A stretch of 64,000 nt of DNA from Methylococcus mesophilus (GCF_026247885.1 NZ_CP110921.1:558001-622000), one strand, 5' to 3'. Shown: positions 52,244 to 62,331, counted from the first letter of the stretch. Numbers and translations are program-made. Notes: generated by a model from the sequence alone, not told the origin.

Positions 52244-53524
52244 TTAAGGCCGCTCCACCCGATCGTCTACGACGCCGTCACTCGGCATCGCTCCATGCAG
52301 CCAAGGGTGCTTGTGCCAGCGATAGCCATTTTTCGCTTCATTGAAGCCGAAAGCATACAGCCTACGCATGTATTCCTGATCGAAATAACCGTCATGGTGT
52401 GCGTCAAAGCTCTCAGGAACATATGCCAAGTTATATTCAACGCCATGTTGCTTAGCCGTCAAATATATCCTATAGAGATCGGTGACCCCCCTGGAGAAGA
52501 TCAAGATCCGCATGGCGCGAGCTAGAATATCGACAGTTTTTCGACTGACGTCCATTGCCCGCGGCTCGTGTCGCGCATTCCGGATCAGATAGAGCCTGCG
52601 CTCCCTGACAATGTCGGAAAGCTCGCTAATGCCGCTCTCGACGAGCCAGGGTGGATAAACAAACATCTGCGTAATTATGCCGCCGTCGGCATGCATTTCT
52701 TCATAACGCTTTCCTCCTGCCTCTACCGTAAACATTACTGGAGGAAACACTCCCGGAATCGACGCAGATGCCAGCAACACTTTCCGGAAAAGCCCCAAAG
52801 CCGTCCTGTTGCCGCCGGCGGCGAACGAGGCAATTTTCGTCATGTTCCAGACAACCGTGCGACGGGAATCCAGATTGGTGGTTGTAACGACCAGCAGGCG
52901 CCCATTTTTATATTGATCTGCAATCTTATTCAAAAGCTCGCGGGTGATATAACGATCGATCGTATCGCGCAGAGGAGAAGTGTCGGCGACTGCGTCGTCG
53001 AACAACGACGCAACAATATTGCGCCAAGCAAAAATCTTTCCCGAATAACTATTTGTGTAAACGGTTTCGAGTGTACCATCATACTCAGAACCGAGAAACG
53101 CAAACGGCGCGATCAGAGCGCCCGTACTGACTCCCGACACCACATCGAACTGAGGCCGGTTGCCCGCAACCGTCCAACCGCTCAGGAAACCTGCTCCGTA
53201 AGCGCCGCCATCTGAACCTGAAGATAATGCCAACATATTGACAGGCTGATATTTTCCCGTACCCATTAAGCTCAGATCCTGCTTTCCGGTCCCTTCGATC
53301 CCCACCTCGCTTTCGAACAAATCCAACAATATCAGCGATTCCGATTCCAGAGTGTGGCGCACCCCTGGAAAACCGATGACCTCGGCCTTCGCCCGCAATT
53401 CTTCCGGCACTGCCGCCTGCCGGGATGGTGACGGATACAACGAGATCAAGAAAAGAAGACAGAATAGATACAATCCGGGGAGGACTACAAACAGGGCCAT
53501 CTTCTTGGCAGAGTTAACGCGCAT
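52244..53524 (-). CDS. Patatin-like phospholipase, membrane-anchored
   Basis: A 426-residue acyl hydrolase. An N-terminal helix (MALFVVLPGLYLFCLLFLISLY) anchors or exports it. The oxyanion glycine-rich loop is LSSGSDGGAYGAGFLSGW, the nucleophile elbow GVSTG with Ser133, and the catalytic Asp lies in MHADGGI. These are the patatin Ser-Asp dyad features. The ATG at 53524 follows AAGGA by 7 nt; a GTG at 53539 is less likely. Its DNA is lower in G+C than its neighbours and it is bracketed by two transposase remnants, so it was probably acquired by transfer. Role may be in membrane lipid turnover or toxicity; not determined. Confidence 0.85.
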   Translation of the reverse strand: MRVNSAKKMALFVVLPGLYLFCLLFLISLYPSPSRQAAVPEELRAKAEVIGFPGVRHTLESESLILLDLFESEVGIEGTGKQDLSLMGTGKYQPVNMLALSSGSDGGAYGAGFLSGWTVAGNRPQFDVVSGVSTGALIAPFAFLGSEYDGTLETVYTNSYSGKIFAWRNIVASLFDDAVADTSPLRDTIDRYITRELLNKIADQYKNGRLLVVTTTNLDSRRTVVWNMTKIASFAAGGNRTALGLFRKVLLASASIPGVFPPVMFTVEAGGKRYEEMHADGGIITQMFVYPPWLVESGISELSDIVRERRLYLIRNARHEPRAMDVSRKTVDILARAMRILIFSRGVTDLYRIYLTAKQHGVEYNLAYVPESFDAHHDGYFDQEYMRRLYAFGFNEAKNGYRWHKHPWLHGAMPSDGVVDDRVERP

Positions 53525-53659
53525 AGCCGTGTCCTTCACCGAATTTAAATCGTCTTGTTATCGTCCCCAGCAGGGAAGGCCCGCCCCGGTAAAAACATAT
53601 CACGCCGATAATCAGGCTTTTGAAACGGGTGAAGGGCACCGAAATTCCTTGCTTACTGT

Positions 53660-53810
53660 CGCACCGGCCGGCTTTCGGGTAGTAGGTTTCGATTACCGCC
53701 AGCAGCTCCGGCCACGGCACCGCCCGCTCCGTCTCGGCCGGGAACTTTTCACGCCGGGTCTGTTTCTTCTTCCGCGCAAAAGCCAAGGAGGCAAAGGTCG
53801 TCGGTTTCAT
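53660..53810 (-). mobile_element. Truncated IS5-family transposase (N-terminal fragment)
   Basis: From the ATG at 53810 the minus strand reads MKPTTFASLAFARKKKQTRR, then VPWPELLAVIETYYPKAGR. This is the recognisable start of IS5-group transposases (MKPTTFASLAFA..KKQTRRE..., VPWAELLAVIEPYYPKAGRRG). Homology stops after about 48 residues and the frame continues with unrelated sequence to 53514. The catalytic core is missing, so it is inert. It lies on the upstream side of the patatin gene. Confidence 0.75.
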
Positions 53811-54010
53811 GCGGTCACCGCGTTGACGGGCTTTGTCGAGGATAGCTTACCCGCAGGATTTGTTCAGAGTTTCCTTAGCGCACAGAACAGCAAAAGCCAT
53901 TTTTTCACCTGTCGCTGATCGTTCCCGGCTGGCATCGGCGGAATAGGATTTGCCGACAAACCTTTTGGGAGACATCAATTGGAATATCAGGTTTCGAGAC
54001 TCTCCGGCCA

Positions 54011-54898
54011 TCAGTGTGCCGTTTCCTTGGGAACGATGAACCTGGCAGAGATACGATTGGTCTTATACCCATGGTCGTAAGCCCGCCCGTTATATTCCAA
54101 ATGGGTGTCGGCCGGACGGCCAAGGGTTATCTTGAACGGGGCCTTGCCCTGGACCGTCTTGACCTGCCCCTTGGCCACGTTTTCGAAGAGCAGTTTTTTC
54201 CCCTCGGCGTCGGTGACGCTGGCCCAGGATTCCCCTGAGAAGCTCAGGGTCAAGGTGTCACCCTCGGGCTGCGGGGGGGCGCCAGGGGGCTGCGCTGGCG
54301 GAGACGCCGGAACGACCGGTGAGCGAGGCGCTTCGACAGCAGCTATGGAGCTCGGAGCGGGTGCCGGTTCGCCGAAAGGAGGCGGAACTTCCGCTTCCCC
54401 GGGGATGCCTGCGCCGTTCACAGCCGGTTCCACGGGTGCGGGTTCGGAAAGCTCGACTGGGGAAGGAACCGGCACGGGATTCTGGGACGAACGCCAAAAC
54501 TGGTAGCCCCAGATACCCGCCAGGCCCAAGAGGACCAGTCCCAGCGGACCGAGCCAGGAAGCGGGTTTTGCCTCGCCTTGACCACGCGCCACGGGCCGCA
54601 GCTCCGGATCTGGCCCCTCCCCTGCGACGCGGTTGTAGGCGTCGACGATTTGCTGCTCAGGCAGATCCAGCAGGCGCGCGTAACTGCGCAGGTATCCGCG
54701 CACGAAAGCCGCAGGCGGCAGGCTGGCGTAGTCGTCCCGCTCCAGCGCGGAGATGGCCGCTGCCGGCAGGTGGAGTTCGCGCGCCACCGTATCGACTCCG
54801 ATTCGGCGAGCCTCCCTCGCAGCCCGAAGCATCGGTCCTACGCTCCCCCGCTCAGGTCCTGGCCGGCCTGCAGGATCGTTATCCGTCGCATCGCCCAT
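54011..54898 (-). CDS. rodZ: RodZ-like cytoskeletal membrane protein
   Basis: A 295-residue single-pass membrane protein that links MreB filaments to the cell wall synthesis machinery. The N-terminal Cro/C1-like helix-turn-helix (MLRAAREARRIGVDTVARELHLPAAAISALERDDYASLPPAAFVRGYLRSYARLLDL) is typical, followed by a basic linker, a membrane helix (WLGPLGLVLLGLAGIWGYQFW) and a long Pro/Ala/Glu-rich periplasmic linker. The C-terminal beta domain (DUF4115) reads LTLSFSGESWASVTDAEGKKLLFENVAKGQVKTVQGKAPFKITLG. The usual neighbours ispG and hisS are not adjacent here; an IS remnant lies downstream. Confidence 0.92.
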   Translation of the reverse strand: MGDATDNDPAGRPGPERGSVGPMLRAAREARRIGVDTVARELHLPAAAISALERDDYASLPPAAFVRGYLRSYARLLDLPEQQIVDAYNRVAGEGPDPELRPVARGQGEAKPASWLGPLGLVLLGLAGIWGYQFWRSSQNPVPVPSPVELSEPAPVEPAVNGAGIPGEAEVPPPFGEPAPAPSSIAAVEAPRSPVVPASPPAQPPGAPPQPEGDTLTLSFSGESWASVTDAEGKKLLFENVAKGQVKTVQGKAPFKITLGRPADTHLEYNGRAYDHGYKTNRISARFIVPKETAH

Positions 54899-55160
54899 GT
54901 CGTCGTTCCGCCTTCCGAAAAACGAAAAATTTTATGCACTTGCCGGTCCTCGCGCTCAAACGCATCCGGTCGCGGCTAGGCAAATTCGATTCCGCCGCCT
55001 CCCCCCGAACCACAGCGCAGTAAGGCGTGCCACGGCCAGCCCTGAGGTGTCAGAATAACCGCGCCGGACGAGCGTTACGGCACAACCTTAAGGTTAGGCA
55101 GTCTCCACTCCCAAAACAACAAAGGGCCTTTGGCCCGGATCGCAGAACGAGGAGAAAAAC

Positions 55161-55412
55161 ATGGAACTCGGCACCTGTGCGAACTGCGGAGCCAAAGTCT
55201 CCGCACCAGCAGGCATCTGTCCAAGCTGCGGAAAATCGATCGAATCGTCCGCCTACGAAAGCGAACCCCCCATCAGGAAGCTTGGCGGAAAATTCCAGGC
55301 CATCGGAATCCTGACTCTTGCTGCCGGCATCGTGGCGACCCTTGCCGGCGCCTGGTGGGGACCGGCGCTGGTGATGCCGGGCGTGGTGTTATTCATGCTT
55401 GGAAAGATGTAA
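55161..55412 (+). CDS. Small zinc-ribbon membrane protein
   Basis: An 83-residue protein. Two CxxC pairs (CANCGAKVSAPAGICPSCG) form a zinc ribbon at the N-terminus. Two hydrophobic stretches (IGILTLAAGIVATLAGAWW and ALVMPGVVLFMLG) close the C-terminal half and likely span the membrane. GAGGAG lies 6 nt before the ATG. It stands alone, with a hairpin after the stop. Function unknown. Confidence 0.8.
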   Translation: MELGTCANCGAKVSAPAGICPSCGKSIESSAYESEPPIRKLGGKFQAIGILTLAAGIVATLAGAWWGPALVMPGVVLFMLGKM

Positions 55413-55423
55413 GCGGATGCGGG

Positions 55424-55450
55424 CACGAAGGGAGGGAACCCCTTCGTGTT
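55424..55450 (+). terminator. Terminator after the zinc-ribbon gene
   Basis: CACGAAGGG and CCCTTCGTG form a perfect 9-bp stem with a 7-nt loop, 12 nt after the stop, followed by TT only. Confidence 0.5.
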
Positions 55451-55679
55451 CCTGCGGCGGCGACAACGCCGGAGCGCGCCGGGGCGGACAACCGATCGGC
55501 CGGACACACCGCCGTATTGATTACAATTCCAAGGCATGGCTCGACACAATGGGGACGCTTAAGGCATGCTTGGCACGTACTGCGGGCATTCGGCCCGAAC
55601 GGCCATGGCATGTTCCGACGAACGGTCGATGAGACACGACCATCACCAGGACTTTGACTGAAGCAGGATTCCCTAAAGG

Positions 55680-57275
55680 ATGGAGCCCAAAATCGATTCG
55701 TTGAAAATCGCCGGACGCCGGCTGCTTCTGATCCTTCCGGCGATTCTCGCCGCCGGCTGCAGCAATAAGATCGGGCCGGATTACCAGACTCCCGAAACCC
55801 GGGTTTCCCCAGACTGGCTCGAGAGCGAGGACACCAGGGTTTCGAAGAGAGAAGGCAATTTCCGGGAATGGTGGCGGGTGTTCAAGGACCCGGTTCTGAA
55901 TAAACTCGTCGAAACCGCTTATTCGCAGAATCTTCCGCTCCAGATCACCGCCGTTCGCATTCTGGGTTCGCGCTCGGAACTGGGCGTGGCTACCGGCAAT
56001 CTGTTCCCGCAGAGCCAGGGCTTCGAAGGCCAGACCGAGAAATTCAGCATGCCTTTCCTCCGGGATTTGGGATTGGGAAGTGGCGACAGCCTCTGGTACA
56101 CCCGCGTCGGCGTCATGTCGAACTGGGAAATCGACATCTGGGGCAAGTACCGCCGGGCCATCGAGTCTGCCGATGCGCAATTGATGGCGTCCGTCGCCGA
56201 GTATGACGACATCCTGGTCACCCTCACCGCCGACGTCGCCAATACCTACGTGCAGATCCGGACCCTGGAAAAGCGCCTCGACATTGCCCGCCATAATGTC
56301 ACGACCCAAAGCGAAAGCCTGCGAATCGCAGACGCCAAATTCCACGGAGGCACCAGCACCCAGCGTGACGTGGAACAGGCCAAGACCGTGCTCGCCAGCA
56401 CCCAGGCGACCATTCCGGTGCTGGAAGGACAGCTTCGGCAGGCGAAGAACACGCTTTGCTATTTGCTCGGCATGCCGCCCGACAAGCTCGACAAGCCGTT
56501 GGGCTCCGAAACCCAGTTCGGCCAGATCCCCGCCCCGCCGGTCCAGGTCGCAGTCGGCATTCCGGCCGATTTGCTGCGGCGGCGGCCGGACGTGCGAAGA
56601 GCGGAACAAACCGCCGCGGCCCAATCAGCCCGCATCGGCATCGCCAAAGCCGCGCTTTACCCAGCCTTCTCGATCAGCGGCAGCTTCGGCTTCGTTTCCA
56701 CCAACTCCCAGGGCCACAGTCTGGGCGACATTTTCAATTGGGGGCAGCATTTCTATCGCTTCGGCCCTTCGGTGCAGTGGAACCTGTTCAATTACGGCCA
56801 GCTCACCAATCAGGTCCGGGCCCAGGATGCCCGCTTCCAGGAACTCGCACTGAGTTATCAGAACACCGTGCTGAAGGCGCAGCAGGAGGCCGAGAGTGCG
56901 TTGATCGGCTTCCTCAAGACCCAGAATTCCGCCGAGTTCCTGGCCGAGAGCACCGCCGCTGCGCAACGTTCACTGGATCTGGCCACGCTGCAGTACCGCG
57001 AGGGTATCACCGATTTCACCACCGTACTGACGGCCGAGCAGGACTTGCTGAAACAGCAGGACAATTTTGCCCAGACTCTGGGCAACATCGCTACCAATCT
57101 GGTTGGCGTCTACCGCACCCTCGGCGGTGGCTGGCAGATTCGCGAGGGCAAGGATTTCGTCCCCGAACCGATCCGGCAGGCGATGGCGGAGCGGACCAAT
57201 TGGGGCGATCTGCTGAAGCCGGGGGCAGTGCCCGAGAAACCGCCGTCCAGCCTCATTCGGGCGCCAGACTGGTAA
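55680..57275 (+). CDS. Outer-membrane efflux lipoprotein, NodT/OprM-like
   Basis: A 531-residue trimeric channel of the outer membrane factor family. A lipoprotein signal ends ILAAGCSN. The two repeated OMF domains follow: GPDYQTPE near the start, FNWGQHFYRFGPSVQWNLFNYGQL in the second half, and helical barrels rich in Ala, Gln and Leu (LTADVANTYVQIRTLEKRLDIARHNV; YREGITDFTTVLTAEQDLLKQQDNFAQTLGNI). IPADLLRRRPDVRRAEQ is a family signature. It is first in a three-gene efflux operon with adaptor and RND pump, so the complex is complete. AGGA lies 11 nt before ATG. Confidence 0.92.
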   Translation: MEPKIDSLKIAGRRLLLILPAILAAGCSNKIGPDYQTPETRVSPDWLESEDTRVSKREGNFREWWRVFKDPVLNKLVETAYSQNLPLQITAVRILGSRSELGVATGNLFPQSQGFEGQTEKFSMPFLRDLGLGSGDSLWYTRVGVMSNWEIDIWGKYRRAIESADAQLMASVAEYDDILVTLTADVANTYVQIRTLEKRLDIARHNVTTQSESLRIADAKFHGGTSTQRDVEQAKTVLASTQATIPVLEGQLRQAKNTLCYLLGMPPDKLDKPLGSETQFGQIPAPPVQVAVGIPADLLRRRPDVRRAEQTAAAQSARIGIAKAALYPAFSISGSFGFVSTNSQGHSLGDIFNWGQHFYRFGPSVQWNLFNYGQLTNQVRAQDARFQELALSYQNTVLKAQQEAESALIGFLKTQNSAEFLAESTAAAQRSLDLATLQYREGITDFTTVLTAEQDLLKQQDNFAQTLGNIATNLVGVYRTLGGGWQIREGKDFVPEPIRQAMAERTNWGDLLKPGAVPEKPPSSLIRAPDW

Positions 57276-57370
57276 GCCGTTAACCCCAACTTGTGATTTG
57301 AGACTTCGCGGCGGGTAACGCTCAAGACGATCCAGCCGCCGCCGGAAACGATTTCAGGGAGACTCTTCCA

Positions 57371-58567
57371 GTGATTCGCACGACTCAACACCGCCAGGGA
57401 ATCTTGTGGCGCACTCTCGCCGGCACCGGCACATCCATGCTGCTGCTGTCCTCCGCCAGCTGCGAAAAACCCAACACCTATGTGCCGCCTCCCGCGCCGC
57501 AGGTGGTGGTCAGCCAGCCCATCGAAGGTCCGGTCACGCCCTACCTCGAACTCACGGGAAACACCCAGGCGATCAAGACCGTGGAGCTCCGGGCTCGCGT
57601 CGAAGGCTACCTGGAAAAGATCCTGTTCCGCGAGGGTGAGATCGTCAAGGAAGGGCAACTGCTTTTTCTCATCCAGCAGAACACCTATGAGGCCAAGTTG
57701 AAGGAAGCCAAGGCCCAGGTGCTGGCGGATAAGGCCCGGCTGATGCACGCCGAGACCGAGTACGTCCGTTTTTCCGGACTGCTCAAGCAAAACGCCGCCG
57801 CCCAGACCGACGTCGACAAATGGCATTACGAGCGGGATTCGGCGCAGGCGGCGGTCATGGCGGCGGAAGCCAACGTCGATCTGGCCAAGCTCAATCTGGA
57901 CTACACCGAGGTCAGGGCCCCGTTCACCGGCCGCGCCGGGCGACGCATGAAGGATCCGGGCAACCTGGTCGGCGCCGGCGAAAAAACCGTACTCGCCGAG
58001 ATCAACCAGATCGACCCCATCTATGCCTATTTCACGATCAGCGAGCAGGATCTGCTGAGAGTCAGGGGCAGGCACCAAAGCGAGGCGACCAGCCCTCGGA
58101 TGCCGGACGTCCCTGTCGCTTTGGGTCTGGTCAACGAAGACGGTTATCCGCACCAAGGCAAACTCGACTTCGCCGGCATCCGGCTGGACCCCACCACCGG
58201 CACCCTGCTGCTGCGCGCCATCTTCCCGAACCCGGACTATTCGATCCTTCCCGGCCTGTTCGCCCGGCTCAAGGCTCCGGTCGACAACGCCCAGTCCGCG
58301 CTGCTGATCCCCACCAAAGCCATCAGTTACGACCAGATCGGCCCGTACGTACTCGTAGTCAACGACAAAAATCTGGTCGAGCGGCGCAGCATCACGACCG
58401 GTCCTCCCTCCGGCCTCATGATTTCTGTCAGCGATGGGCTCAAGAACAGCGACTGGCTCATCATCGACGGCCTGCTGCGCGCGATCCCCGGCAAGGAAGT
58501 CGCGCCGGTCAGGCAGCCGCTCTCCGCCTCGCCGGCCGGTAATCCCCCAGGAGCGGCCGGCCGATGA
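57371..58567 (+). CDS. RND efflux periplasmic adaptor (MexA/AcrA-like)
   Basis: A 398-residue membrane fusion protein. It starts with GTG (GGGAG 9 nt upstream) and has a lipoprotein signal ending SSASC. The lipoyl halves ELRARVEGYLEKILFREGEIVKEGQLLFLI and YTEVRAPFTGRAGRRMKDPGNLVGAG flank an alpha-hairpin. The beta-barrel part includes IYAYFTISEQDLL and LDPTTGTLLLRAIFPNPD. It bridges the OMF before it and the RND pump after it, and its stop overlaps the pump start (ATGA). Confidence 0.92.
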   Translation: MIRTTQHRQGILWRTLAGTGTSMLLLSSASCEKPNTYVPPPAPQVVVSQPIEGPVTPYLELTGNTQAIKTVELRARVEGYLEKILFREGEIVKEGQLLFLIQQNTYEAKLKEAKAQVLADKARLMHAETEYVRFSGLLKQNAAAQTDVDKWHYERDSAQAAVMAAEANVDLAKLNLDYTEVRAPFTGRAGRRMKDPGNLVGAGEKTVLAEINQIDPIYAYFTISEQDLLRVRGRHQSEATSPRMPDVPVALGLVNEDGYPHQGKLDFAGIRLDPTTGTLLLRAIFPNPDYSILPGLFARLKAPVDNAQSALLIPTKAISYDQIGPYVLVVNDKNLVERRSITTGPPSGLMISVSDGLKNSDWLIIDGLLRAIPGKEVAPVRQPLSASPAGNPPGAAGR

Positions 58568-61500
58568 TCTCCAAGTTTTTCATCGAACGTCCGATCTTCG
58601 CCAACGTCATCGCGATCATCACCATCATCCTGGGCGTCGTCAGCCTGATTGAGCTGCCGGTCGCCCAATACCCGGACATCGTGCCGCCGACCATCCAGGT
58701 CACCACCCGCTATCCAGGCGCCAGTGCCGAGATCATCGCCAACACGGTCGGTATTCCGATCGAGCAGGCCGTCAACGGCGTGGAGAATTCGCTGTATCAG
58801 TCCTCGACCAGCGGAAGCGACGGCTCCTACACACTGACCATCACCTTCAGGGTCGGCAGCGACCTCAACACCGCCCTGGCCCTGGTGCAGAATTTCGTCA
58901 ACAGCGCTCTGGCCCAGTTGCCGGACACCGTGCAGAAACAGGGGGTCACCGTCAAGAAGGTCTCGACCGACATGCTGCAGGTCATCAGCCTGTATTCGGA
59001 CGACGAGCGCTTCGACGAGACCTACCTTTCCAATTACGCCGTCATCAACCTGCAGTATCCGTTGGCGCGCATCCATGGCGTCGGCCAGATCCGGGTCGTC
59101 GGTGCCGGCTCCTACAGCATGCGGGTTTGGCTGAATCCGGAGCGGCTGCGTTACTACGGCCTTACGGCCAAGGACGTGGCCGACGCGATTCAGCAGCAGA
59201 ACGTCGAGGTCGTGGCCGGCCAGCTCGGCGGCCCGCCAGTACCCGAAGACCAACCCTACCAGTTCACCATCAACGCTCTGGGCCGTCTGTCCGAGATCTC
59301 GCAGTTTGAGGACATCATCATCAAGACCACGCGGAACAAACCGCAGCAGTCGGTCACCAGCGAGGATACGGCCCGGATCGTGCGCGTGAAGGATCTGGCC
59401 CGGGTCGAGCTGAGTCAGCAGACCTATGCCAACTATGCCGAGGTCAGCGGCCACAAATCGACCCAGATCGTGGTCTACACCCTGCCCGGCGCCAACGCCA
59501 TTGACGTCGGCGAACAAATCAAAAAAATGATGGAGAAAATGAGCCAGGACTTCCCGGACGGGCTCAAGTACGCCATCCACTACGACACCACCAAGTTCAT
59601 CGAACAATCGATCCACGCCGTTTACGAGACTCTGTTCGAAGCCGGCGTACTGGTGCTGATCGTCATCATGGTGTTCCTGCAGAACTGGCGTGCGACCCTG
59701 GTGCCTGCGACGACCGTGCCGGTGACCATCATCGGCGCCTTCGCCGCGATGGCGATGCTAGGTTTTTCCGTCAACCTGATGACGCTGTTCGCCTTGATCC
59801 TGGCGATCGGCATCGTCGTCGACGACGCCATCATGATCGTAGAGAATGCCTGGCATTACATCGAGAAGGGGCTGACGCCTAAGGAGGCGTCGATCAAGGC
59901 CATGAGCGAAATGACTGGCCCGGTCATCGGCATCACCCTGGTGCTGACGGCGGTATTCCTGCCTTCAGCTTTCCTGCCTGGCATTACCGGACAGATGTTC
60001 CGCCAGTTCGCCCTGGTGATCGCCTCCACGGCGGTCATCAGCGCCATCAACGCCTTGACCCTGAAACCCGCGCAGTGCGCTCTCTATCTCAAGGCCAGGC
60101 CGGCGGACCACCGTCCAAATGCGTTCTACCGCGGATTCAACACGGTCTACGCGAAAATCGAAGCGGCCTATACCCGGCTGGTGCGCTGGATGGTGAACCG
60201 GACCGGAATGATGGCCGCCGTCTTCTTCGCCGTCATCGCCGTTGGTGGCTGGCTGTTCAGCATCCACCCGACCGGCTTTCTGCCCGCCGAGGACCAGGGC
60301 TATGCGATGATCATGACTCGCCTGCCGGACGGCGCCGCGCAGCCCAGACTCCGGGAAGCCAGCCGCAAGCTCGACGAAGTCCTGAAGAAAAGCCCCGGTA
60401 TCAAAGCCTGGGTCGTCATCGGCGGCTTGTCCATTCTCGATACCGCCAACCTTTCGAACGCTTCCACCACTTTCATCATTTACGAGGACTGGGACAAACG
60501 CGGCGAAGCGCTCGATCAGCGCCATATTCTCGGCGGCCTGAAAAAGCAGCTCGATGCCATTCCGGAGGCCCAGTTCGCGATCATGATTCCCCCGCCCATC
60601 CGCGGCCTCGGCCAGGCCGGCGGCTTCCAGATGATGGTCGAAGACAAGCGCAGCCTCGGCCTGCCCGAATTGCAGAAAGGCGTGTTGGAACTGACCCGCG
60701 CCGGCTCCTCGCAATCCGGCATCGGCTTCGTGGGCTCGACCTTCAGCAATCGCAGTCCCCAGCTCTATCTCGATATCGACCGTACCAAGGCGCAGTCGCA
60801 GGAAGTTCCGATGAACAACGTGTTTGCCACGTTGCAGGCGTATCTCGGGTCGGCTTACGTCAATCTGTTCAACAAATTCAACCAGTCGTTCCAGGTCTAC
60901 GTGCAGGCCGAAGCGCCCTACCGGCTGCGTCCGGAGGACATACAGAATCTGTACGTGAAGAACGTTCGGGAGGAAATGGTACCGCTGGGCTCCCTGTTGA
61001 CCGTGAACCACAAGCTGGGGTCTGAGCTCGTTACGCGCTACAACCTCTATCCGGCTGCGCCGGTTTTCGGCACCGCGGCCCCGGGTTTCAGTTCCGGCGA
61101 AGCGATCCGGCTGATGGAGCAGGTCGCCAAGAACACCTTGCCGCAAGGCATGAACTTCGAATGGACCGCAACCGCATTCCAGGAACAGCAGGTTGGCAAC
61201 CAGGCGTATTACATCTACGCCCTGTCCATCGTCCTGGTGTTCCTCGTGCTGGCCGCCCAATACGAAAGCTGGGCCAGCCCCGCCGCAGTGATCCTGGTAG
61301 TGCCCATGGCCCTGGTGGGTGTCATCGTCTCCCTCATCATCCGGCACTTCGACAACAACCTGTACACCCAGGTCGGGCTGGTGCTGATGATCGCGCTGGC
61401 CAGCAAGAACGCTATTCTGGTGGTGGAATTCGCCCGGGAACTGCGCGCCGAGGGCATGGCCATCGCCGACGCCGCAGTGGAAGCCACCCGGCGCCGGTTC

Positions 61501-61728
61501 CGGCCCATCATCATGACCTCGTTCGCATTCATTCTGGGCGTCGTCCCGCTGATGAAGGCCGGCGGCGCAGGCGCGGCCAGCCAGCAGGCGATCGGCACCG
61601 TGGTGTTCGGCGGCATGCTGGCCTCGACCATCCTGGCCATCCCCTTCGTGCCGGTGTTCTACGTCATCACCCAGCGCTGGAGCGAGCGGAACAAAGGAGG
61701 GAAGCCGGGATCCTCAGCGCCCGGCTGA
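58564..61728 (+). CDS. RND multidrug efflux permease (HAE-1, MexB/AcrB-like)
   Basis: A 1054-residue inner-membrane pump. It begins MISKFFIERPIFANVIAIITIILG, as in AcrB/MexF-type pumps. The proton-relay aspartates are in LILAIGIVVDDAIMIVENAW (helix 4), the conserved lysine in ALASKNAILVVEFARE (helix 10), and TRRRFRPIIMTSFAFILGVVPL is the typical helix-11 signature. Periplasmic docking and porter domains are in place. Start and preceding stop overlap by ATGA. Together with the two upstream genes it makes a full tripartite efflux complex. Substrates unknown. Confidence 0.94.
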   Translation: MISKFFIERPIFANVIAIITIILGVVSLIELPVAQYPDIVPPTIQVTTRYPGASAEIIANTVGIPIEQAVNGVENSLYQSSTSGSDGSYTLTITFRVGSDLNTALALVQNFVNSALAQLPDTVQKQGVTVKKVSTDMLQVISLYSDDERFDETYLSNYAVINLQYPLARIHGVGQIRVVGAGSYSMRVWLNPERLRYYGLTAKDVADAIQQQNVEVVAGQLGGPPVPEDQPYQFTINALGRLSEISQFEDIIIKTTRNKPQQSVTSEDTARIVRVKDLARVELSQQTYANYAEVSGHKSTQIVVYTLPGANAIDVGEQIKKMMEKMSQDFPDGLKYAIHYDTTKFIEQSIHAVYETLFEAGVLVLIVIMVFLQNWRATLVPATTVPVTIIGAFAAMAMLGFSVNLMTLFALILAIGIVVDDAIMIVENAWHYIEKGLTPKEASIKAMSEMTGPVIGITLVLTAVFLPSAFLPGITGQMFRQFALVIASTAVISAINALTLKPAQCALYLKARPADHRPNAFYRGFNTVYAKIEAAYTRLVRWMVNRTGMMAAVFFAVIAVGGWLFSIHPTGFLPAEDQGYAMIMTRLPDGAAQPRLREASRKLDEVLKKSPGIKAWVVIGGLSILDTANLSNASTTFIIYEDWDKRGEALDQRHILGGLKKQLDAIPEAQFAIMIPPPIRGLGQAGGFQMMVEDKRSLGLPELQKGVLELTRAGSSQSGIGFVGSTFSNRSPQLYLDIDRTKAQSQEVPMNNVFATLQAYLGSAYVNLFNKFNQSFQVYVQAEAPYRLRPEDIQNLYVKNVREEMVPLGSLLTVNHKLGSELVTRYNLYPAAPVFGTAAPGFSSGEAIRLMEQVAKNTLPQGMNFEWTATAFQEQQVGNQAYYIYALSIVLVFLVLAAQYESWASPAAVILVVPMALVGVIVSLIIRHFDNNLYTQVGLVLMIALASKNAILVVEFARELRAEGMAIADAAVEATRRRFRPIIMTSFAFILGVVPLMKAGGAGAASQQAIGTVVFGGMLASTILAIPFVPVFYVITQRWSERNKGGKPGSSAPG

Positions 61729-61911
61729 TGCGGGCCGTACGGGTATCCCGGGCTCACCGGCCCCGCGGGAACGCGTTGGTAACGGGCTATGGCCCGCTTC
61801 CATAATGGCGATTGACAACCCGGCTCCGCTTGACGAAAGTGTAGCCAGCTTTGTGGTACATCGTCCGCCCCGGCGGGTGATGCTTACGCGAACATCGGGA
61901 GACATGAGTAC

Positions 61912-62331
61912 ATGAGTTCCGCTGGCGTTCCACATACCGATCTTTGGCCGCTCCTGCTCTATTTCGGGCTGGTGCTGATCGTCGTGGGCACGATGCTCGC
62001 GCTACCTCCCCTCCTGGGCGAACGCCGCACCCGCCGCACCCAGGCGACGGAACAACCGTACGAATCCGGCATCGTCGCGGTGGGCAGCTCCCAGCTCCGT
62101 TTCTCCGTCCGCTTCTACCTCATCGCGATCTTCTTCGTCATCTTCGACCTCGAAGCCGTCTTCATCTTCGCCTGGGCCATCGCCTTCCGCGAAAGCGGCT
62201 GGCCCGGCTACATCGAAATCCTGATCTTCATCGGCGTCCTGGCCGCCACGCTGGTTTATCTGTGGCGGATCGGCGCCCTCGACTGGCGCACGCCCCGCCA
62301 GCGCATCGTCGAAGCCAAAATCCACCTGTAG
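61912..62331 (+). CDS. nuoA: NADH-quinone oxidoreductase subunit A
   Basis: A 139-residue membrane subunit of complex I with three helices. [43 protein letters not shown] is the family signature, with the acidic residues of helix 2. It starts the nuo operon (nuoA-nuoB-nuoCD) at the right end of the window. GGAG lies 10 nt before the ATG. Confidence 0.95.
   Translation: MSSAGVPHTDLWPLLLYFGLVLIVVGTMLALPPLLGERRTRRTQATEQPYESGIVAVGSSQLRFSVRFYLIAIFFVIFDLEAVFIFAWAIAFRESGWPGYIEILIFIGVLAATLVYLWRIGALDWRTPRQRIVEAKIHL

Noticed and set aside
53514-53659. Continuation of the frame after the IS5 fragment as a real protein
   Set aside because: After YYPKAGR the translation loses all similarity to transposase and has no ribosome site or domain of its own.
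55084-55095. 12-bp palindrome AACCTTAAGGTT before the zinc-ribbon gene
   Set aside because: A perfect dyad but short, with no spacer or known regulator pattern; such sequences arise by chance.
61790-61905. Sigma-70 promoter for nuoA (TTGACG near 61831)
   Set aside because: A -35-like hexamer is present but no -10 box with suitable spacing could be found.
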